A stretch of 64,000 nt of DNA from Alphaproteobacteria bacterium (GCA_018818925.1 JAHJQZ010000159.1:1-64000); one strand, 5' to 3'; shown: positions 1 through 8,613, counted from the first letter of the stretch. The notes: a model not told the origin generated them from the letters alone. Translations and numbers: made by a program.

Positions 1-918
1 GGGGCCCGGTTCGATGACCGCATCACCGGCCGGATCGATGCCTTCTCGCCCGATTCGACCAAGATCCATGTCGATATCGACCCGTCCTCGATCAACAAGA
101 ACGTCATCGTCGATCTCGGCATCGTCGGGGATTGCGATCATGTGCTCGAGCAGATGATCCGCATCTGGCGCACCCGCACCAACACGAGCCGCGCCGAGGC
201 GATCGCGCCGTGGTGGGCCCAGATCGGCAAATGGCGCGCCGTCAAGTCGCTGCGCTACACGCCTTCGGACGACGCCATCAAGCCGCAATACGCCATCGAA
301 TGCCTGTATCGGGCCGTCAAGGACCGCGACGTCTACATCACCACCGAAGTCGGCCAGCACCAGATGTGGGCGGCCCAGTATTTCCGCTTCGACCAGCCGA
401 ACCGGCTGATGACCTCGGGCGGGCTCGGCACCATGGGCTATGGCCTGCCGGCGGCGGTCGGCGTGCAGGTGGCCCATCCGGGATCGCTGGTCATCGACAT
501 CGCCGGCGAGGGCAGCGTCCAGATGACGATGCAGGAAATGGCCACGGCCATCCAGTACCGCCTGCCGGTCAAGATATTCATCCTCAACAACGAATATCTC
601 GGCATGGTGAGGCAGTGGCAGGAGCTGCTGCACGGCTCGCGCTATTCGGAATCCTACATGAACAGCCTGCCGGACTTCGTCAAGCTGGCCGAAGCCTTCG
701 GCGCCAAGGGCATCCGCTGTTCCGATCCCAGGCAACTCGATGCGGCCATCGCCGAAATGATCGCCTATGATGGCCCGGTGATCTTCGACTGCCGCGTCAC
801 CAAGGACGAAAACTGCTGGCCGATGATCCCCTCGGGCAAGGCGCATAACGAAATGATCTTGCCCGATACCGCTGATGTCGGGAATATCATCGACGACAAG
901 GGCAAGATACTGGTCTAG
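1..918 (+). CDS. ilvB: Acetolactate synthase large subunit, C-terminal part (5' end outside window)
   Basis: This is the last 305 codons of the thiamine-diphosphate enzyme that makes acetolactate or acetohydroxybutyrate, the first common step of valine, leucine and isoleucine synthesis. The frame is open from base 1, so the start lies upstream. The C-terminal TPP-binding domain is clear: a GEGS motif, then about 26 residues later the NNEYLGMVRQWQ stretch typical of the AHAS family. The Mg-binding position that is Asp in E. coli (GDGS) is Glu here, which may be normal for this lineage. The small-subunit gene follows 21 bases downstream, so the two form one operon. The symbol ilvI is also used for this gene. 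Confidence 0.96.
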   Translation, partial: GARFDDRITGRIDAFSPDSTKIHVDIDPSSINKNVIVDLGIVGDCDHVLEQMIRIWRTRTNTSRAEAIAPWWAQIGKWRAVKSLRYTPSDDAIKPQYAIECLYRAVKDRDVYITTEVGQHQMWAAQYFRFDQPNRLMTSGGLGTMGYGLPAAVGVQVAHPGSLVIDIAGEGSVQMTMQEMATAIQYRLPVKIFILNNEYLGMVRQWQELLHGSRYSESYMNSLPDFVKLAEAFGAKGIRCSDPRQLDAAIAEMIAYDGPVIFDCRVTKDENCWPMIPSGKAHNEMILPDTADVGNIIDDKGKILV

Positions 919-939
919 GCGCGGCAAGGAGTTTTTATC

Positions 940-1494
940 ATGAATGCAAATCTTCAGCCGAGCGGATCGGCCTATTTCATCCCGGACGTCACCCAGGTGC
1001 CCGAACGTCACACGCTTTCGGTGCTGGTCGCCAACGAGCCGGGCATTCTCGCCCGCATCGCCGGGCTGTTCTCGGCCCGCGGCTTTAACATCGACAGTCT
1101 CACGGTCTCGGAAACCGAGCACGAAAAGGGGCTTTCCCGGCTGACCATCGTGACCACGGCCAATCCCAAGACGCTCGGCCAGATCAAGATGCAGCTCGGG
1201 CGCCTCGTGCCGGTGCACAAGGTCCACGACCTCACGGTCGAGGGCGAGGCCGTCGAGCGCGAGCTGGCCCTGGTCAAGGTCGCCGGCACCGGCGAGCACC
1301 GCGTCGAGACCTTGCGGATCGCCGACGCCTTCCGCGCCAAGGTGGTCGACGCCTGCACCGACAGCTTCGTGTTCGAGATCACCGGCAAGTCGAGCAAGGT
1401 CGAGCAGTTCATCGCCCTGATGGTGCCGCTCGGACTGGTCGAGGTGGTCCGCACCGGCATGGCCGCCATTTCGCGCGGCAAGGACAAGATGTAG
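940..1494 (+). CDS. ilvH: Acetolactate synthase small (regulatory) subunit
   Basis: This 184-residue regulatory subunit binds the large subunit and confers valine feedback inhibition. An ACT domain lies at about residues 24-97, beginning LSVLVANEPGILARIAGLFS, followed by the C-terminal domain of the ALS_ss family. The length is slightly longer than the E. coli proteins and is usual for alphaproteobacteria. The start is supported by a strong AAGGAG about 8 bases upstream of the ATG. It lies 21 bases after the large-subunit gene and is followed by a stem-loop, so it is probably the last gene of the operon. Confidence 0.97.
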   Translation: MNANLQPSGSAYFIPDVTQVPERHTLSVLVANEPGILARIAGLFSARGFNIDSLTVSETEHEKGLSRLTIVTTANPKTLGQIKMQLGRLVPVHKVHDLTVEGEAVERELALVKVAGTGEHRVETLRIADAFRAKVVDACTDSFVFEITGKSSKVEQFIALMVPLGLVEVVRTGMAAISRGKDKM

Positions 1495-1524
1495 GCCCGA
1501 AATCCGCCGGGATATGGTTTGAAA

Positions 1525-1551
1525 CCGGGCCGTCCCTCCAAGGCGGCCCGG
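1525..1551 (+). terminator. Stem-loop after ilvH
   Basis: A perfect 8-bp stem (CCGGGCCG / CGGCCCGG) with an 11-base loop lies 31 bases after the ilvH stop. No proper T-run follows (TCGCATTTG), so it may act as a weak or factor-assisted terminator. Confidence 0.55.
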
Positions 1552-1705
1552 TCGCATTTGTAGCGTTGATTTGTGTCAGTTGACCTTTGACCTCCACATG
1601 GCACTGTTTGGGACACAGACAGTGCGAATCGAGATTTCGCACCCAAAAAATGAGGGGAGGCAGCCGCGTCGGGGAGAGACGCCGATGCCTTGTCCGGGAG
1701 GACCT

Positions 1706-2869
1706 ATGACACATTCGACCCCGCGCGGGCGCGTTTTCGCGCTCGACAATCTGCGAGCGGCGCTGGTCATGCTGGTCATTTTGCACCAGGCAGCGCTCGT
1801 GTATTCGGCCTTCGCGCCGTTCTATTATGTCGAACCGCCTTTCGCCGATCCGCTCGCCTTGCTGGTGCTCGGGCTGTTCGCCCTGGTCAACCAGTCCTGG
1901 TTCATGGCGGCGCTGTTCTTCATCGCCGGCTACTTCACCCCCGACAGCTACGACCACAAAGGGCCGGGCCGGTATCTCGGCGGCCGGCTGCTGCGGCTCG
2001 GGCTGCCGCTTCTGGTCGGCTTTTTCATCCTCGAGCCCGTGGCCCGGCTCGGCCTTTTCCTGATGCCGTCGGCTTCGACCGGCATCACCGCGCCACCGAG
2101 CCTTGAGGCCTATCCGAAAATGATCGGGTTCGGACCGTTGTGGTTCGTGGCGCTGCTCCTCGTCTTCAGCTTCTTCTATGCCTTGTGGCGGCAGATCGTC
2201 GGCGGGCATGCGCTGCCGAGCTATCGCCATGAGCCGTCGCGGCTTCAGGGCATCGTCTTCGTGCTCGGGCTGGCGCTCGTTGCCTGGCTGTGGCGCATGC
2301 TGGTGCCGCTCGGGCTCGAGGTGTCGCTCTGGGGCGACGCGCTCAGCTTCCCGACGCTCGCTTATCTGCCGCACTATCTGGCGCTGTTCGTCATCGGCAT
2401 CATGACGCGGCGCAACGGATGGCTGCCGGCGCCGACGCCCAACGCGGCGCGGTTCTGGTTCCTCGCTTCGGTGCTGGCGACGCTGGTGCTGCTTCCCTGG
2501 GCGCTGAGCGGCAGCTTCTTCCAGCTCACCTTCTCGCAGGGTGCCGAATTCACCGGCAGCGGCACCTGGCAATCCGGGCTCTATGCGCTCTGGGACAGCA
2601 CCATGGCGTTCGGCCTGCTCGTTGCCGCGCTCGGCCTGTTCGAGGCCCGCATCAACCGCGAAGGGCCGGTCTGGAAGTTCTTCGCCCGCCAGAGCTATGC
2701 GGCCTTCCTGATCCATGCCGTGGTCGTGGTCTTTGTCGCCTATGGCCTGCACGCGCTCGCCTGGCCGGCCCTGGCCAAATTCGCGCTGCTGGCGGCGATC
2801 GTGGTGCCTTTGTCCTTCGGCATCGCCTGGGTGATCCGGCGCATCCCCGGCGTCGGCAAGGTCGTCTAG
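1706..2869 (+). CDS. Acyltransferase family 3 integral membrane protein
   Basis: This 387-residue multi-pass membrane protein belongs to the acyltransferase-3 family, whose members O-acylate glucans, polysaccharides or other surface compounds. The N-terminus carries the family signature LDNLRAALVMLVILHQ, and about ten hydrophobic segments follow, with conserved aromatic and Arg/His positions in the first two. I chose the ATG at 1706 because GGGAGGA lies 4 bases upstream; earlier in-frame starts at 1571 and 1685 add unconserved residues. It stands alone between two terminators. The substrate cannot be told from sequence; periplasmic glucan (OpgC-like) modification is one possibility. Confidence 0.85.
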   Translation: MTHSTPRGRVFALDNLRAALVMLVILHQAALVYSAFAPFYYVEPPFADPLALLVLGLFALVNQSWFMAALFFIAGYFTPDSYDHKGPGRYLGGRLLRLGLPLLVGFFILEPVARLGLFLMPSASTGITAPPSLEAYPKMIGFGPLWFVALLLVFSFFYALWRQIVGGHALPSYRHEPSRLQGIVFVLGLALVAWLWRMLVPLGLEVSLWGDALSFPTLAYLPHYLALFVIGIMTRRNGWLPAPTPNAARFWFLASVLATLVLLPWALSGSFFQLTFSQGAEFTGSGTWQSGLYALWDSTMAFGLLVAALGLFEARINREGPVWKFFARQSYAAFLIHAVVVVFVAYGLHALAWPALAKFALLAAIVVPLSFGIAWVIRRIPGVGKVV

Positions 2870-2887
2870 CCGAGGGCTATCGAGCTG

Positions 2888-2924
2888 AAAGACCCCGTGC
2901 CGGTTCCTTCGGCACGGGGTCTTT
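2888..2924 (+). terminator. Strong Rho-independent-type hairpin after the acyltransferase
   Basis: A perfect 14-bp inverted repeat (AAAGACCCCGTGCC and its complement) encloses a 9-base loop, 18 bases after the acyltransferase stop codon. The 3' arm ends in CTTT followed by GTATTC. The A/T ends make it potentially bidirectional. Confidence 0.85.
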
Positions 2925-2954
2925 GTATTCTCTTCGCCTTGAATCAGTGTATTG

Positions 2955-2968
2955 CTGACATATATCAG
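2955..2968. promoter_or_regulatory. Possible operator dyad upstream of the first MDR gene
   Basis: CTGACATATATCAG is an imperfect dyad (CTGA/TCAG arms), flanked by two TCAGTG copies at about 2944 and 2965. It lies 27-40 bases before the ancestral ATG of the oxidoreductase, where a repressor site would be expected. No regulator gene is adjacent, so its partner is unknown. Confidence 0.3.
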
Positions 2969-2995
2969 TGCTGTAATTTGATGCGGGGGCGCAAA

Positions 2996-3034
2996 ATGAA
3001 GGCCGCGATCTACGAGCGTTACTGACCGCCGGAG
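2996..3034 (+). other. Ancestral start of the MDR gene, interrupted by an in-frame TGA
   Basis: ATG at 2996 opens MKAAIYERY, then TGA at 3023-3025, then PPEVVRIAEV running straight into the downstream frame (positions 2996 and 3035 share a frame). Members of this family normally read Tyr-Gly-Pro-Pro at this point, so a single GGA-to-TGA change explains the stop. The region shows where the gene originally began. Confidence 0.8.
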
Positions 3035-3970
3035 GTGGTCCGCATTGCCGAGGTTGGGAAGCCGGTGTGCCGGCCGGGCGAGGTGCTGGTCCGCGTGCAT
3101 GCCGCGACGGTGTCGTCCGCCGACTGGCGGGCACGCAGCCTGCGGATGCCGCCGGGCTTCGGCCTGCTGGCGCGGCCTGTGTTCGGTTTCACGGGGCCGC
3201 GCAACAAGGTGCTCGGCGTCGATTTTGCCGGCGTCGTCGAAGAGGCCGGCGCCGAGGTCACGCGGTTCAAGCCGGGCGATGCCGTTTTCGGCCTGACCGG
3301 CTTGGCGGCAGGCGGCCATGCCGAGTTCCTGACGATCAAGGCCGAGGGTGCGATCGCCAGGAAGCCGGACAGGCTCAGTTTCGAACAGGCGACGTGCCTC
3401 TGCTTTGGCGGGTCCACGGCGCTCTATTTCCTGCGCGATCGCGGGGCGATGAAAAGCGGGCAAAGCCTGCTGGTCAACGGCGCCTCGGGCGCCGTCGGCA
3501 CCGCTGCCGTGGCAATCGGCAAGGCGATGGGGCTCGAAGTGACGGCCGTCTGTTCGGCGGGCAATGCCGAACGTGTGACGACGCTCGGCGCCAACCGCGC
3601 CATCGACTATGCGCGGACTGATTTCGCCAGCACCGGCGACGACTACGATGCCATCATGGACATCGTCGGCAACGCACCTTTCGCGCGCTGCAAGGCGGCG
3701 CTCAAGCCGAACGGCCAGCTGCTGGCGGTTCTTGGCGGGCTCGGCAGTCTGCTTTCCGCGCCGTGGTATTCGCTCACCACGGGCCACAAGGTGCATGCGG
3801 GGCCGGCGCCCGAACGGGCAAGCGACATGGAAGACCTCGCCGCGCTCGCCGCGTCGCAACAATTTACCCCGGTGATCGACAGCGTCTACCCGCTCGAAGA
3901 CATCGTCGCCGCCCATGCGCGGGTCGATACCGGCCACAAGGTCGGATCGGTGGTTGTGACCATCTCGTAG
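3035..3970 (+). CDS. Zinc-independent MDR-family NAD(P)-dependent oxidoreductase, 5' end damaged
   Basis: A quinone-oxidoreductase-like medium-chain dehydrogenase. From the GTG at 3035 the product is 311 residues. A GroES-like domain comes first (PGEVLVRVHAATVSSADWRA), then the Rossmann fold with GASGAVGTAAVAIGKAMG. No structural-zinc cysteine cluster is present, as in zeta-crystallin types. The family N-terminus (MKAA.YERYGPP) is encoded at 2996 but is cut off by TGA at 3023, so the protein is made only if translation restarts at this GTG (GGAG sits directly before it) or reads through the stop. The 13 lost residues form the first beta strand. The rest of the frame is intact, which suggests a recent mutation. 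A paralogue follows 27 bases downstream. Confidence 0.7.
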   Translation: MVRIAEVGKPVCRPGEVLVRVHAATVSSADWRARSLRMPPGFGLLARPVFGFTGPRNKVLGVDFAGVVEEAGAEVTRFKPGDAVFGLTGLAAGGHAEFLTIKAEGAIARKPDRLSFEQATCLCFGGSTALYFLRDRGAMKSGQSLLVNGASGAVGTAAVAIGKAMGLEVTAVCSAGNAERVTTLGANRAIDYARTDFASTGDDYDAIMDIVGNAPFARCKAALKPNGQLLAVLGGLGSLLSAPWYSLTTGHKVHAGPAPERASDMEDLAALAASQQFTPVIDSVYPLEDIVAAHARVDTGHKVGSVVVTIS

Positions 3971-3997
3971 GCGGAACGTGACGGCGAGAACGCGGTG

Positions 3998-4969
3998 ATG
4001 AGAGCGCTGGTCCTTGACCGCTATGGCGGCGCCGACGCCTTTCGCGTCGCCGATGTCCCGGTGCCGGAGCCTGGGGCTGGCGAAGTTCGCGTGCGCGTGC
4101 ATGCCGCATCGATCAATTCCTGGGACTGGGAGATCGCGCGTGGCCAGCTTTTCGCGCGTATGGAATCGCCGTTCCGCCCGGCACGCGCCGTTCTCGGCGG
4201 CGATATCGCCGGCACGGTCGATGCCGTCGGCACCGGCGTGACGCGGTTCGCGTCGGACGATGCGGTGTTCGGCGACGTGACCAGCCAGCGCTGGGGCGGG
4301 TTCGCCGAATACGCCCTTGCCCGCGCCGATACCTTGCAACGCAAACCGGATCATCTCGATTTCGTCACGGCCTCGACGTTGCCGCAGGCGGGCGCCTTGG
4401 CGCTTGAGGCGGTTTTCAAGCACAGGCTCGGCCTGGGCAGCGATGTTCTGGTGATCGGCGGCGGCGGCGGTGTCGGCAGTTTCGCCATCCAGCTCGCCAA
4501 ACTCAGGGGGGCCCGCGTCACCGCCATCGACAGTGCGCAAAAGTCCGCCGTCATGGAAGCGGCGGGGGCCGATATCGTCTTCGACCGGGACAATACCGAT
4601 GTCAGGCGTCAACCGGCCCGCTACGATCTCGTCATCGACCCGGTGGCACGCCACGGGCTGTGGTCCAGTCTCGCCCTGCTCAAGCCCGGCGGTTGCTACG
4701 CGGTGATCGGCGGGCGCGTCGGCGCATTGGTGCAGACCGGACTTCTGGGCTCGCTGATCGCGCCGCGTTTCGGCAAGACCGCCGGGCTCGTCTTCTGGCG
4801 ACAGAACGATGCCGGCGAGATGGCCGAACTGGTCGAGCGCATCCGGGCGGGCAGGCTCAAGCCCATGATCGAGCGCGTTTACCCGCTCGAAGACGGCGTT
4901 GCGGCCTTCCGCCATTTCGCTTCCGGCAGGGCGCTCGGCAAGCTTGTCATTGCGCCGCACACGGACTGA
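3998..4969 (+). CDS. MDR-family NAD(P)-dependent alcohol dehydrogenase / quinone reductase
   Basis: This 323-residue protein is the second of two tandem MDR oxidoreductases. It begins MRALVLDRYGGADAFRVADV, showing the intact form of the N-terminus that is broken in its neighbour. The GroES-like domain occupies about residues 1-125, and the nucleotide-binding motif GGGGGVGSFAIQLAKLRG lies around residue 150. The start is the ATG at 3998; a GTG immediately before it is also in frame. Its 27-base spacing from the upstream gene suggests cotranscription. The substrate is unknown. Confidence 0.82.
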   Translation: MRALVLDRYGGADAFRVADVPVPEPGAGEVRVRVHAASINSWDWEIARGQLFARMESPFRPARAVLGGDIAGTVDAVGTGVTRFASDDAVFGDVTSQRWGGFAEYALARADTLQRKPDHLDFVTASTLPQAGALALEAVFKHRLGLGSDVLVIGGGGGVGSFAIQLAKLRGARVTAIDSAQKSAVMEAAGADIVFDRDNTDVRRQPARYDLVIDPVARHGLWSSLALLKPGGCYAVIGGRVGALVQTGLLGSLIAPRFGKTAGLVFWRQNDAGEMAELVERIRAGRLKPMIERVYPLEDGVAAFRHFASGRALGKLVIAPHTD

Positions 4970-5042
4970 TTCTCCTTGCCGAGAACGGCAAAAAGGTCGA
5001 GGAGTGTCGGCGGGCGCCAACTCTCTCAATCGTGGATTTTTC

Positions 5043-5933
5043 GTGCGTAACCTGTCGACCAACGAACGCGGCATCGTCATGGTTGTGCTCGCGATGGCCT
5101 GTTTCGCGACCAATGACACCCTGCTCAAGCTGACGACGGCGACGTTGCCGCCTTTCGAGACGATCTTTTTCCGCTCGATGTTCTCGATCGTGTGGAGCCT
5201 TGGTCTTCTTGCCGCGACCGGCGGCTTGCGCAATGTCCGGCAGGTGGCGCAGCCGCGCGTTTTCCTGCGCAATTTCGCCGAACTGATCGCCGTGCTCGGC
5301 TTCATCATCGGATTGTCCAATGCGCCGATCGCCGAATTCACCGCCCTCAATCAGCTTGCTCCGATCATCCTGATGCTGATTGCCGGCCTTGGTCTCGGCC
5401 TGCGCGTGTCGCGGCTGCAATTCGCCCTGGCCGGAATCGCCTTTATCGGAGCGCTCTTGGTGGCGCAACCGGGCAGCGCCGCCTTCACATGGTTCTACTT
5501 GTTCGGCGTGTGGAATGCGGTTCTCGCCGCCATCCGCGAACTGATCGGCCGTTCGGTGCCGGCGGGCATTTCCGGCATCATCATCGCGCTCGGCGCCGCG
5601 ATCATCTGCCTGTTCGGCGCCGGCGCGGCGGCGCTGCTGTTCGAACCGGTGCGTCTGCCCGAATTGAGGGAACTGGCTCTGCTCGCCAGCGCGGCCCTGT
5701 TCCTGACCGGCGGCCACATCTTCGTCTTCATGGGGTTCCGCCAAGCCGATCCCGGTGTGGTCTCGCCCTTCGGCTATACCGGCACGCTGTTCGCGGTCGG
5801 CGCCTCGCTGCTGGTTTTTGAGGTCGTTCCCAATCCGCTGGCCTTCTTCGGCATGTCGCTGATCGTTTTGAGCGGCATCGGGGTCATCCTTTTCGCCCGC
5901 GATCGCACCGCGCCGCTGAAGTCGCCCGCGTGA
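5043..5933 (+). CDS. EamA/DMT-superfamily transporter
   Basis: An inner-membrane permease of about 296 residues with two EamA repeats and about ten transmembrane helices, the drug/metabolite transporter fold that usually exports amino acids, metabolites or drugs. The N-terminal helix GIVMVVLAMACFATNDTLLK is typical of the S-adenosylmethionine/EamA group. The start is uncertain: GTG at 5043 fits the family length, GTG at 5004 has GAGGA too close upstream, and ATG at 5079 would trim the first helix. The gene stands 73 bases after the oxidoreductase. Confidence 0.82.
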   Translation: MRNLSTNERGIVMVVLAMACFATNDTLLKLTTATLPPFETIFFRSMFSIVWSLGLLAATGGLRNVRQVAQPRVFLRNFAELIAVLGFIIGLSNAPIAEFTALNQLAPIILMLIAGLGLGLRVSRLQFALAGIAFIGALLVAQPGSAAFTWFYLFGVWNAVLAAIRELIGRSVPAGISGIIIALGAAIICLFGAGAAALLFEPVRLPELRELALLASAALFLTGGHIFVFMGFRQADPGVVSPFGYTGTLFAVGASLLVFEVVPNPLAFFGMSLIVLSGIGVILFARDRTAPLKSPA

Positions 5934-6029
5934 GCGCAATCAGGCGCGGCGATCGCGTCATCAGCGCTTTGATTTTGCCTTCGCATTTTCGCCGCGCTAA
6001 AAGAGCGACCCGTAATTGAGGATCAGACC

Positions 6030-6764
6030 ATGACCAAGCTGTCGGTCAATCTCAACGCCGTGGCGCAATTGCGCAATCGCCGCACCATCGGCTGGCCGGA
6101 CGTGACCCGCATCGGCCGCATGGTGCTCGATGCCGGCGCCGACGGCCTGACGGTCCATCCGCGGCCGGACGAACGCCATATCCGGCGCCAGGATGTCTTC
6201 GATCTCAAGGCGCTGCTCGACAATTATCCCTCGGCTGAGTTCAACATCGAGGGCTATCCGGCCGATCCGTTCCTCGAACTGGTCGAGACGGTCGTCCCCG
6301 ACCAGGTGACGCTGGTGCCGGACGATCCGTCCCAGTCGACCTCCGATCACGGCTGGCCCATTCCGCAGCACGAGGACTTCCTGCGCCGCGTGATCGAAAG
6401 GCTGCACGCAGCCGACATCCGGGTGTCGCTGTTCGTCGACGAGGACCCGGCCATGGCCGGCTGGGCCCATGCGGTTGGGGCCGACAGGATCGAGCTCTAT
6501 ACCGGCCCCTACGGCGCCGCCCACGGCACCGCCAATGCCAATGCCCATCTGGCGCGCCTGGCCGATACGGCGCGCGCCGCCCGGGCGGTGGGTCTCGGGG
6601 TCAATGCCGGCCACGATCTGACGCTCACCAACCTGCCGACCTTCATTATCGGCATGCCGACGATCGACGAGACTTCCATCGGCCACGGCATCACCGCCGA
6701 CGCCCTTGAATGGGGTTTCCCCGAGACGGTGCGCCGCTACATCGCGGCACTGAGCAAGCGCTGA
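6030..6764 (+). CDS. pdxJ: Pyridoxine 5'-phosphate synthase
   Basis: PdxJ condenses 1-deoxyxylulose 5-phosphate with 3-amino-1-hydroxyacetone phosphate to form pyridoxine 5'-phosphate in the DXP-dependent B6 pathway. The 244-residue product has the usual length. Family landmarks are [15 protein letters not shown] at the start (family NVDHVATLRQARG-like), [16 protein letters not shown], and [13 protein letters not shown]. The start ATG has GAGG about 9 bases upstream. It appears monocistronic, ending at a hairpin shared with the convergent lipoprotein gene. Confidence 0.95.
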   Translation: MTKLSVNLNAVAQLRNRRTIGWPDVTRIGRMVLDAGADGLTVHPRPDERHIRRQDVFDLKALLDNYPSAEFNIEGYPADPFLELVETVVPDQVTLVPDDPSQSTSDHGWPIPQHEDFLRRVIERLHAADIRVSLFVDEDPAMAGWAHAVGADRIELYTGPYGAAHGTANANAHLARLADTARAARAVGLGVNAGHDLTLTNLPTFIIGMPTIDETSIGHGITADALEWGFPETVRRYIAALSKR

Positions 6765-6798
6765 GGGCGATCGCGACCGCAAACAAAACCGCTCCTGC

Positions 6799-6821
6799 TC
6801 CCTCCCCGGGATGGGGAGGGA
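6799..6821. terminator. Hairpin between convergent pdxJ and lipoprotein genes
   Basis: A perfect 9-bp stem TCCCTCCCC / GGGGAGGGA with loop GGGAT sits between two convergent stop codons and can serve both genes. The CCCTCCCC / GGGGAGGG core recurs at 38941, so it may also belong to an intergenic repeat family. Confidence 0.5.
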
Positions 6822-6857
6822 ACTCGTTGCGGTGGCTCTTTTGCGTTGCGACGAACC

Positions 6858-7568
6858 CTAGCCGCCGACCGGATGCACCACGGCGAAGGTGAAGGCGTTG
6901 GCCGCGGCGACATGGGCGGCAACCACGTCGGAAAAGACGATCTCGGCGCTTTGGCGCCGGTCGAGCACGATCGGGTCGCCGACCCCGGGCAGGCCGGGCG
7001 CGTCGTTGACGAAGACGAAATTGGGCGTGAGCGTCACCGGATCGCGGGAATCGTTCTCGAAGGCGAAGATGAAGCGCGGCTGTTCCTTGTCGTCGGGCGA
7101 GATGGAGAAGCCGCTGTTCTCGCCACGGCCGATGGCGTCCTGAACGTCTTCGAGGCTGCGGTTCATGCGAAGGCTGAGGGCGAGCCCCGGTCCCAAATCG
7201 TCGGTGATCGGCGTGACCGTCAGAACCGCCAGGTACGCCCCTGCGAGTTCGCCCGTTTCGGTGACGAGCGGCAAATCGACGGTGAACTGCGAGAACTGGC
7301 TGTTGTTGAGCTCGACGCATTCGCCCTCGCCGCTGATCGGGGTGATCTCGCCGAGCTTTAGGGCGAGATCGGCGAGGCCCTTGGCGCATTCCTCCGCCGT
7401 GCTCTCCGGAATGCGCAGGCTGGCCGGAACGACGAGGGTTTGGCCGCTTGCGGCCACCTCCGCGACATCCTGCATGTAGAGGCGCCCTTCGAGTTCCGGA
7501 GCGCAGGCGGCGATCAGTGCGATGCCGGCAAGGCCGACAAAACGCAAGGCGACGGATTTGGCAGACAT
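6858..7568 (-). CDS. Putative lipoprotein of unknown function
   Basis: A 236-residue protein with a short basic N-terminus, a hydrophobic stretch and a lipobox ending IAAC, which puts the lipidated Cys at residue 22. The mature part contains a 160-residue region of beta-rich character (LGPGLALSLRMNRSLEDV, then RFIFAFENDSRDPVTLTPNF) and no motif I can name. It is probably anchored to the inner or outer membrane facing the periplasm. I chose the ATG at 7568 because it begins the signal peptide directly; upstream in-frame codons are not conserved in character. It is convergent with pdxJ. Confidence 0.75.
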   Translation of the reverse strand: MSAKSVALRFVGLAGIALIAACAPELEGRLYMQDVAEVAASGQTLVVPASLRIPESTAEECAKGLADLALKLGEITPISGEGECVELNNSQFSQFTVDLPLVTETGELAGAYLAVLTVTPITDDLGPGLALSLRMNRSLEDVQDAIGRGENSGFSISPDDKEQPRFIFAFENDSRDPVTLTPNFVFVNDAPGLPGVGDPIVLDRRQSAEIVFSDVVAAHVAAANAFTFAVVHPVGG

Positions 7569-7700
7569 GTTCGGGGTCCCTCCGCGATTGAGGAGGACAT
7601 GCTGGCGCAAAGCGCGAGAACTGTCGAGCCAAGCTTTGGCGGCGCTACCCACTGCCGCCTTGGGGCGTTTCATGTATTGATGGAACCGGGCGCTTCTTTC

Positions 7701-7749
7701 ACCTCTCCCTTTGGGGGAGAGGTCGACGCGAAGCGGCGGGTGAGGGGGC
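7701..7749. repeat. Intergenic hairpin repeat (ACCTCTCCC family)
   Basis: A perfect 9-bp stem ACCTCTCCC / GGGAGAGGT with a 5-base loop is followed by GAAGCGGCGGGTGAGGGGG. This layout is common in Rhizobiales intergenic palindromes and resembles the elements near 6799, 28671 and 38941. It lies between two minus-strand genes and contains no frame. Confidence 0.5.
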
Positions 7750-7789
7750 CTTGCTGCAACGAGGCGAAGGCCCTTCACCGTGAAATAGC

Positions 7790-8497
7790 TTAGTGTCCGG
7801 TGTCGCCGACCCAGCCCCGCCGTCGTGCAATCAGATAGACGACAACGACCAGCACCACGGCAATCACCGGAATGCCGATGGCCCATTCGACCGGCAGGTG
7901 TTCGATATTGGCGCCATAGAGCACCGACACCATGATGATCGGCAGCATGCCGATCGCCGAAGTCCAGATGAAGGTGAACCAGGACACCGGCGTCAGCCCG
8001 GCGGCATAGGACACGAGGGTAAAGGACATGAAGGGCAACAGGCGACTGACCAGCAGCGCCACGGTGCCTTCGGCCTTGGCGTGTTTGTCGATCCAGGCGA
8101 GCTGGCCGGGATTGAGCGCCCGCTCGAAGAAGGTCCGCCCGAAGCGCTTGGAAATCCAGAACGACAAGATGCCGCCGAGCACGGTGCCGACCCAGGTCAC
8201 GGCGGTGCCGATCCAGAACCCGTAAGTGATGCCGGCGGCGACCGCGGCGAATTCGAGCGGAAACGGCACGAAGGAGTGCAGAACCAGCAAGACGATGAGC
8301 ACCAGCCAACCCCAGGGCCCGGCGGCTTCGACCCAGCCGGTAAAATGATCCTGCAGGGTCAAAAGGATGGTGTGTTCGAGCGACAGGACGGCGATGACCG
8401 CAACAATAATGATGCCGGCAACGATCAGCGCCAGCTTCTTCCAGCCTCGGCCCGAAGTCCTGCCGGCTTCTGGATTTGTGTTCTCCGGGTCCGTCAC
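7790..8497 (-). CDS. TVP38/TMEM64 (SNARE-associated/DedA-like) membrane protein
   Basis: This 235-residue inner-membrane protein belongs to the TVP38/TMEM64 (VTT-domain) group. It has an N-terminal helix (residues about 23-45), a second helix near 60-80, and the re-entrant FxPFPLE motif (VPFPLEFAAVAAGITYGFW). The conserved SRLLPFMSFTLVSYAAGLT segment and two C-terminal helices complete the family pattern. VTT proteins act in lipid or cation handling at the membrane; no specific role can be assigned here. The N-terminus MTDPENTNPEAGRTSGR is soluble and acidic. Confidence 0.82.
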   Translation of the reverse strand: MTDPENTNPEAGRTSGRGWKKLALIVAGIIIVAVIAVLSLEHTILLTLQDHFTGWVEAAGPWGWLVLIVLLVLHSFVPFPLEFAAVAAGITYGFWIGTAVTWVGTVLGGILSFWISKRFGRTFFERALNPGQLAWIDKHAKAEGTVALLVSRLLPFMSFTLVSYAAGLTPVSWFTFIWTSAIGMLPIIMVSVLYGANIEHLPVEWAIGIPVIAVVLVVVVYLIARRRGWVGDTGH

Positions 8498-8613
8498 ATG
8501 CGCTTTCCAGTTGTCGGCACCGACTTATCTAGTCCGGCCGGCGACAAGGTACAATGGCCAGTGCTGCAAATCGGCGTGGTCTGCCTAGGGTGCGGCAGGC
8601 GCAACTGGTGTAT

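Noticed and set aside
505-516. Glu instead of Asp in the metal-binding GDG motif of acetolactate synthase as a sign of inactivation
   Set aside because: The rest of the enzyme and its operon are intact, and Glu can serve the same metal role; it is probably a lineage variant.
3023-3025. TGA read as selenocysteine
   Set aside because: The family residue here is Gly, not Cys, so selenocysteine insertion makes no sense; a point mutation is simpler.
1409-5350. Very long open frame on the minus strand (about 1300 codons)
   Set aside because: It lies opposite four well-supported plus-strand genes; the translation is Arg/Gln/Pro-rich with no domain. It results from high third-position GC.
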